Below the pieces are notes generated by a model. The model was given only the letters and a program-made list of their open reading frames with translations. It was not told where the DNA came from and did no database searches. Shown here in pieces: positions 6,532 to 9,615 of a stretch of 9,615 bases of DNA. The stretch covers positions 1 to 9,615 of the forward strand of contig CAZLYX010000059.1 in assembly GCA_964563885.1 (NCBI GenBank), written 5' to 3'. Positions within the stretch are counted from its first letter, which is position 1; every line of letters starts with the position of its first letter. The DNA is from CAZLYX01 sp964563885. Its GTDB lineage: Bacteria; Pseudomonadota; Gammaproteobacteria; Burkholderiales; Neisseriaceae. A program made the translations under genes and the position numbers.

Positions 6532-7173
6532 TTAGGCAACGCCGTAACGCTCACGATAGGCTTGAACGGGTGCTAAATGTTGATTAAATTCTGCATTGGC
6601 TTCAAGCAATGATAAAAGATCGCTTAGATTAGCAATGGTGATGACAGGCAGATTGTATTGTTGTTCGACCTCTTGTACGGCTGATTGTTCGCCACTGCCT
6701 TTTTCCATGCGATCGAGTGCAATGGCTACGGCAGCGGGGACAGCACCTTCAGCTTTAATCAGCTGCACAGACTCACGCACTGAAGTACCTGCAGAAATAA
6801 CATCGTCAATAATCAATACTCGACCTTGCAGCGGCGCGCCAACCAGCACACCACCTTCGCCGTGATCCTTTGCTTCTTTGCGGTTGTAAGCAAAAGGCAC
6901 GTTCACACCTTTTTCAGCCAGCATCATGGCCGTGGCCGCAGCGAGAATAATACCTTTATAAGCAGGGCCAAATAACATATCAAACTCAATGTTACTTTCT
7001 AGAATAGCTTCAGCATAAAACTTTGCCAGCTGTAAAGTAGATGTGCCATCATTGAATAAACCAGCATTAAAAAAATAGGGCGACTGGCGACCCGCTTTGG
7101 TAGTGAAATCACCAAATTTTAAGACGTTTTGTTGTAGTGAAAACTTGAGGAAATCTTGGCGGAAGTCAGACAT
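6532..7173 (-). CDS. pyrE: Orotate phosphoribosyltransferase
   Basis: 213 residues, identical in length to E. coli PyrE. It joins orotate and PRPP to give orotidine 5'-monophosphate, the fifth step of pyrimidine synthesis, in the cytoplasm. Visible motifs: FTTKAGR with Lys26, SPYFFNAG (31-38), the flexible catalytic loop RKEAKDHGEGG (98-108), and the PRPP-binding loop VLIIDDVISAGTS (119-131). The ATG at 7173 is chosen over a TTG at 7194. Homologues begin at the equivalent of MSDFRQDF, and a perfect extended -10 lies at 7212-7220. It runs divergently from the AP-endonuclease gene and is followed by the zinc-ribbon unit on the same strand, which has its own promoter candidate. Confidence 0.97.
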   Translation of the reverse strand: MSDFRQDFLKFSLQQNVLKFGDFTTKAGRQSPYFFNAGLFNDGTSTLQLAKFYAEAILESNIEFDMLFGPAYKGIILAAATAMMLAEKGVNVPFAYNRKEAKDHGEGGVLVGAPLQGRVLIIDDVISAGTSVRESVQLIKAEGAVPAAVAIALDRMEKGSGEQSAVQEVEQQYNLPVITIANLSDLLSLLEANAEFNQHLAPVQAYRERYGVA

Positions 7174-7211
7174 TTCGGGCTTTCTAATACGCAATATTAA
7201 AGATAGCTTTG

Positions 7212-7220
7212 ATTATAACA
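7212..7220 (-). promoter_or_regulatory. Extended -10 promoter of pyrE
   Basis: The minus strand reads TGTTATAAT, a perfect extended -10 (TGnTATAAT). No good -35 lies 16-19 bases upstream, which an extended -10 can tolerate. Transcription would start near 7205, about 30 bases before the ATG at 7173. This supports the shorter PyrE start. Confidence 0.65.
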
Positions 7221-7273
7221 AAATATAGCGATTGCGCTTGATGTTGGTGAGTTTACTAAGTTTAAATACCTTG

Positions 7274-7325
7274 TTTCAGGTAGCCTACTGTTTATTGTTG
7301 GCAAAGTTCCGGAGGCTACCTGAAA
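7274..7325. repeat. Inverted pair of DNA uptake sequences in the pyrE/xth divergent region
   Basis: TTTCAGGTAGCCT (7274-7286) and AGGCTACCTGAAA (7313-7325) are exact 13-base inverted arms with a 26-base spacer. Neither side is followed by a T-run, and both flanking genes read away from it. This pair is therefore not positioned as a terminator, unlike the other pairs. Confidence 0.85.
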
Positions 7326-7337
7326 GATATTTTCGGG

Positions 7338-7343
7338 TACAAT
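7338..7343 (+). promoter_or_regulatory. Possible -10 element for the AP-endonuclease gene
   Basis: TACAAT (5 of 6 matches) lies 33 bases before the ATG at 7377. The -35 position would fall at about 7315-7320, within the right-hand uptake sequence, and does not match TTGACA. The call is therefore weak. Confidence 0.35.
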
Positions 7344-7376
7344 GCGGCTTTGCGTAAGTGATGACAAGTAAAAACT

Positions 7377-8156
7377 ATGTTTAAAATTATTTCTGCCAAT
7401 GTAAATGGCATTCGTTCGGCCACAAAAAAAGGCTTTATTGATTATCTTGGCAGAGTCGATGCAGATGTAGTGTGTGTGCAAGAATTAAAAGCGCAAGAAC
7501 CAGACATGTCGATAGAAATGAAAAACCCGCATGGAATGCATGGCGTTTGGCATTGTGCGGAAAAGCGTGGTTATAGTGGTGTGGCGATTTACAGTAAGCG
7601 CGCACCAGATAGCGTGCAAATTGGCTTAGGCATTGAGGAGTTTGACCGAGAAGGCAGGTTTGTACGCGCAGATTTTGGGCAACTCAGCGTGATTTCGGTG
7701 TACTTGCCCAGTGGCACCAGTGGGCCAGAACGACAAGGGTTTAAATACCGATTATTAGATATATTTTTGCCGATGTTGCATGAAATGATTGCATGCGGGC
7801 GTGATATTGTGGTGTGTGGTGATTGGAATATTGCCCATCAAAATATTGATTTAAAAAATTGGAAGGGTAATCAGAAAAACTCAGGTTTCTTGCCAGAAGA
7901 GCGCGAGTGGATAGGTAAAGTGATTGCAGAGCTTGGATGGGTAGACATGTGGCGTACACTGTATCCAGAAGAGCCAGGATATACTTGGTGGAGTAATCGA
8001 GGGCAGGCTTATGCAAATGATGTAGGCTGGCGCATTGATTATCAAATGGTAACGCCAGCTTTGGCTGCTAAAGCAGTTACATCACACGTGTATAAAGATG
8101 AAAAATTTTCTGACCATGCGCCGTTGGTGATGGAATATGATTACAGTATTGATTAA
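7377..8156 (+). CDS. xthA: Exodeoxyribonuclease III-family AP endonuclease (NApe-like)
   Basis: 259 residues. It cuts DNA 5' of abasic sites in base-excision repair and may also have 3' phosphodiesterase or exonuclease activity. The fold is endonuclease/exonuclease/phosphatase, with Mg-dependent chemistry. Catalytic residues are all present: Asn8/Asn10 in ANVNGIR, Glu36 in VQELK, Tyr109 in VYLPSG, Asp149/Asn151 in GDWN, Asp221 in WRIDY, and the Asp246-His247 pair in SDHAPL. From memory of the family, stretches such as CAEKRGYSGVA and GDWNIAHQNIDLKNWKGNQK match the Neisseria AP endonuclease NApe rather than its exonuclease paralogue NExo. The ATG has only a weak ribosome site. It is divergent from pyrE and ends in a strong uptake-sequence terminator, so it is probably a single-gene transcript. 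Confidence 0.95.
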   Translation: MFKIISANVNGIRSATKKGFIDYLGRVDADVVCVQELKAQEPDMSIEMKNPHGMHGVWHCAEKRGYSGVAIYSKRAPDSVQIGLGIEEFDREGRFVRADFGQLSVISVYLPSGTSGPERQGFKYRLLDIFLPMLHEMIACGRDIVVCGDWNIAHQNIDLKNWKGNQKNSGFLPEEREWIGKVIAELGWVDMWRTLYPEEPGYTWWSNRGQAYANDVGWRIDYQMVTPALAAKAVTSHVYKDEKFSDHAPLVMEYDYSID

Positions 8157-8177
8157 GTTTTAATCAATTAGAGAATA

Positions 8178-8223
8178 ATATAAAAGGCTACCTGAAAGAT
8201 ATGTTTCAGGTAGCCTTTTATAT
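8178..8223. terminator. Terminator formed by inverted DNA uptake sequences after the AP-endonuclease gene
   Basis: Arms 8178-8197 and 8204-8223 are exact inverted repeats of 20 bases with a six-base loop (GATATG). The uptake sequences themselves are 8185-8196 (plus) and 8205-8216 (minus). The stem extends past them into AAAA/TTTT, giving the U-run needed for termination. It lies 22 bases after the stop codon at 8156. Confidence 0.9.
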
Positions 8224-8453
8224 AGAAACATTAATATCAGATGATTGGTTATAAATTATTAGGGATTCAGAATTCTATGTATGATTCTATAACCTTAATA
8301 GATGTTGAGTTTTTGCATAATATTTAAATGTCTTATGATTAAAAATGAGCTTTTAAACAGAGCCAAAGCTAGCTGAACATAAAATAATGAGTAGTGACTA
8401 AATGCTTTCCAAGCGGCATAATTGTACTGACAGCTAATAACCGAAAGCCTTTT

Positions 8454-8987
8454 ATGGAAAGCAGAGAGCTTGAAGATCTTGCTTTATTATTTATCCGTGA
8501 TGCAGCTGAACCCACGATGTGGATAGATCGTTGGGCAGTCAGTTATCCTATTGCGCAACAAGTTGAGGTGTCACGCACGCAAAATATTGAGACTTGGCAG
8601 CAGTTGTTAAACGAAGAATGGTTGAATATTCAAAGTAAATCTGTTGCCATGGTGGCTCATGGAGTAGGCGTGTCAGCGTTGTTGGCTTGGCTATATTTAG
8701 CCGATACGGATGTGCAGCGGCGCATTCAAAATGTGATATTAGTAGCGCCGGTGCGCAGCACGTTTCCGGATGATGATTGCCACACCTTACAGCGTGTGCG
8801 TTTTCAATGTAAAACAGCATTGGTGATCGGACAAAATGATGCTGATTGTCCAGCCGATTGGGCGGCACAACAAGCTGATAATTGGCGCGCTAAATTGCTG
8901 GTGTCTCCGCACGATGGTCACTTAAACAGCTCTTTACATGGCTGGCAGTGGGGTATGAAACTGATGCAGGAAATGTTATTGAGTTGA
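8454..8987 (+). CDS. RBBP9/YdeN-like alpha/beta-hydrolase fold protein lacking the nucleophile serine
   Basis: 177 residues. The layout fits the small serine-hydrolase family of RBBP9/YdeN (COG3545-like): an N-terminal strand, then PTMWIDRWAVSYP (20-32), a WQQLLNEEW segment (48-56), the nucleophile-elbow region SVAMVAHGVG (63-72), a helix, and the C-terminal GQNDADC and PHDGHLN motifs. The Asp129 and His156 positions of the triad remain. Where the family has Ser in AHSxG, this protein reads AHGVG, so Gly70 replaces the nucleophile and ordinary hydrolase activity is unlikely. A binding or non-catalytic role is possible. The reading frame is intact and not obviously decaying. The ATG at 8454, with GAAAG upstream, is preferred. 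A GTG at 8394 would add 20 residues but has no ribosome site. It is a single plus-strand gene between two terminators. Confidence 0.82.
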   Translation: MESRELEDLALLFIRDAAEPTMWIDRWAVSYPIAQQVEVSRTQNIETWQQLLNEEWLNIQSKSVAMVAHGVGVSALLAWLYLADTDVQRRIQNVILVAPVRSTFPDDDCHTLQRVRFQCKTALVIGQNDADCPADWAAQQADNWRAKLLVSPHDGHLNSSLHGWQWGMKLMQEMLLS

Positions 8988-9221
8988 ATAGTATAGATGT
9001 CAGTTATCAGAAAAATAAAACCAGCGCTTAGTGAAGTGTGCTTATTGACCAGAAGCAGTAGCTAACTGAAGGTAATGTAGGTTTTGTAATCTACAACCAT
9101 TGATAATCTACGTTGTTTACTGAATAAACTGCTGAGAACTTGTGTTGATAAACAAGTTGGATGGATATTTACTGCTGCTTTTAGTAAGGTTTAGTTGAAT
9201 ATTTATTTAGTTGGATATTTT
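8988..9221. other. Intergenic stretch with small hairpins, no gene
   Basis: No supportable reading frame. Three small inverted repeats lie in a row: TGTAG/CTACA (9076-9095), GTTTA/TAAAC (9115-9129) and AACTTGT/ACAAGTT (9137-9158). The word AGTTGRATATTT occurs twice 16 bases apart (about 9193-9204 and 9209-9220), with an interrupted copy at 9155-9170. It is most simply the 3' untranslated region of the hydrolase gene leading to the terminator at 9222-9257, though a small RNA is possible. Confidence 0.4.
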
Positions 9222-9262
9222 AAAAAGCGCCTGTCTTATTATTAAGGCAGGCGCTTTATTTT
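9222..9262. terminator. Strong bidirectional intrinsic terminator
   Basis: AAAGCGCCTG (9224-9233) pairs exactly with CAGGCGCTTT (9248-9257). Four more pairs, one of them G-U, extend the stem to 14 around an ATTATT loop. Plus-strand transcripts run into TTTATTTTG and minus-strand transcripts into TTTTTA. It separates the hydrolase gene from the small minus-strand gene that stops at 9284. Confidence 0.92.
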
Positions 9263-9283
9263 GTTTGTGAGAACACAGAGAAA

Positions 9284-9535
9284 TTAACCAACTATTTCTC
9301 GTTGCATTTCTATGGCTTTTCCAACAGTCACTCCATAGCTTGCATCTTCATGTGCGCCATTGATTTTTTTTATTTCAGTTTCCATAACATACTCGGTGAG
9401 CATTTCACGTTCTTCCGAGTTAAGTTTTTTAAGTTTGCCCGAATTCTTCTTAATGTCGTCAAAATTAGCTAGAAAGATGCTTTTCGGATTAATAGGCTCA
9501 AGAGCGTGAAGCATTAATTTGAATATTTTTTTCAT
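9284..9535 (-). CDS. Small protein of unknown function
   Basis: 83 residues from the ATG at 9535 (MKKIFKLM...). I do not recognise it. It is charged and probably largely helical, with no cysteine, no membrane segment and no convincing signal peptide. The C-terminal half (LNSEEREMLTEYVMETEI, then GVTVGKAIEMQ) has the pattern of short proteobacterial proteins ending in a TVGxAIxxQ-like motif, but I cannot name the family with confidence. An upstream TTG at 9565 would give 93 residues. The ATG is preferred because GGGA sits eight to nine bases before it and the longer form would translate a 13-base tandem duplication. The stop lies 22 bases inside the shared terminator. A Fur-box-like sequence lies just upstream. 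Confidence 0.65.
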   Translation of the reverse strand: MKKIFKLMLHALEPINPKSIFLANFDDIKKNSGKLKKLNSEEREMLTEYVMETEIKKINGAHEDASYGVTVGKAIEMQREIVG

Positions 9536-9536
9536 T

Positions 9537-9561
9537 TTTTTAAGTCCCGTTTTTAAGTCCC
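9537..9561. repeat. 13-base tandem duplication in the leader of the small gene
   Basis: TTTTTAAGTCCC occurs at 9537-9548 and again at 9550-9561, separated by one G. On the minus strand this gives two GGGACTTAAAAA units in a row. The one nearer the ATG supplies its weak ribosome site, and the duplication also carries the second copy upstream. Confidence 0.7.
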
Positions 9562-9579
9562 ACAATGAGAATTATTTTT
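9561..9579 (-). promoter_or_regulatory. Fur-box-like site upstream of the small gene
   Basis: Aligned by eye with the 19-base Fur consensus GATAATGATAATCATTATC, this stretch matches at 13 of 19 positions, centred on AATGAGAATTATT. It lies about 26-44 bases upstream of the ATG at 9535, where a promoter would be expected. The local AT richness raises the chance of a false match. Confidence 0.3.
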
Positions 9580-9615
9580 GTTTTTTAATTGATGCGCAAA
9601 GCACCAGTGAGGCAA

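Noticed and set aside
8998..9066. 22-codon reading frame (MSVIRKIKPAL...) after the hydrolase gene
   Set aside because: No ribosome site, low-complexity tail, no recognisable similarity; likely chance.
9592..9615. ATG-initiated frame running off the right edge
   Set aside because: Only eight codons are visible with no ribosome site, so nothing can be concluded.

Overview
The window looks like a low-GC member of the Neisseriaceae (Betaproteobacteria). The 12-mer AGGCTACCTGAA, the Neisseriaceae DNA uptake sequence (DUS) dialect known from Eikenella, occurs eight times, always between genes and often as inverted pairs. The core proteins (FolD, YggX, ArgA, PyrE and a NApe-type AP endonuclease) read as Neisseria-like. 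The DNA looks much more AT-rich than Eikenella, so the genus is left open.

Layout from left to right. A tRNA-Pro(TGG) on the minus strand is cut by the left edge and has an excellent promoter. It is followed by AT-rich DNA without a uptake sequence that carries one gene, a lipoprotein glycoside hydrolase of family GH30 (minus), flanked by about 0.4 and 0.6 kb without genes. Next come folD (plus) and a small multi-pass membrane protein (plus), which converge on a minus-strand unit of three genes across an uptake-sequence hairpin and a separate terminator. That unit, in transcription order, is a zinc-ribbon/one-TM protein, argA and yggX; the first two overlap by ATGA. Further right, pyrE (minus) and an exonuclease III/AP endonuclease gene (plus) diverge from a shared region that holds an inverted uptake-sequence pair. 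The endonuclease gene ends in a 20-bp uptake-sequence hairpin. A small RBBP9/YdeN-like alpha/beta-hydrolase (plus) follows; its catalytic serine position reads glycine. A strong bidirectional terminator separates it from an unrecognised 83-residue gene (minus) with a possible Fur box upstream.

Most of the window is housekeeping: one-carbon metabolism (folD), arginine (argA) and pyrimidine (pyrE) synthesis, base-excision repair and iron/oxidative protection (yggX). The accessory-looking part is the GH30 segment, which has the features expected of acquired DNA. No CRISPR array, insertion sequence, phage gene or defence system was found. The best candidates for something new are the hydrolase without its nucleophile, the zinc-ribbon/argA coupling, and the small gene at the right edge.
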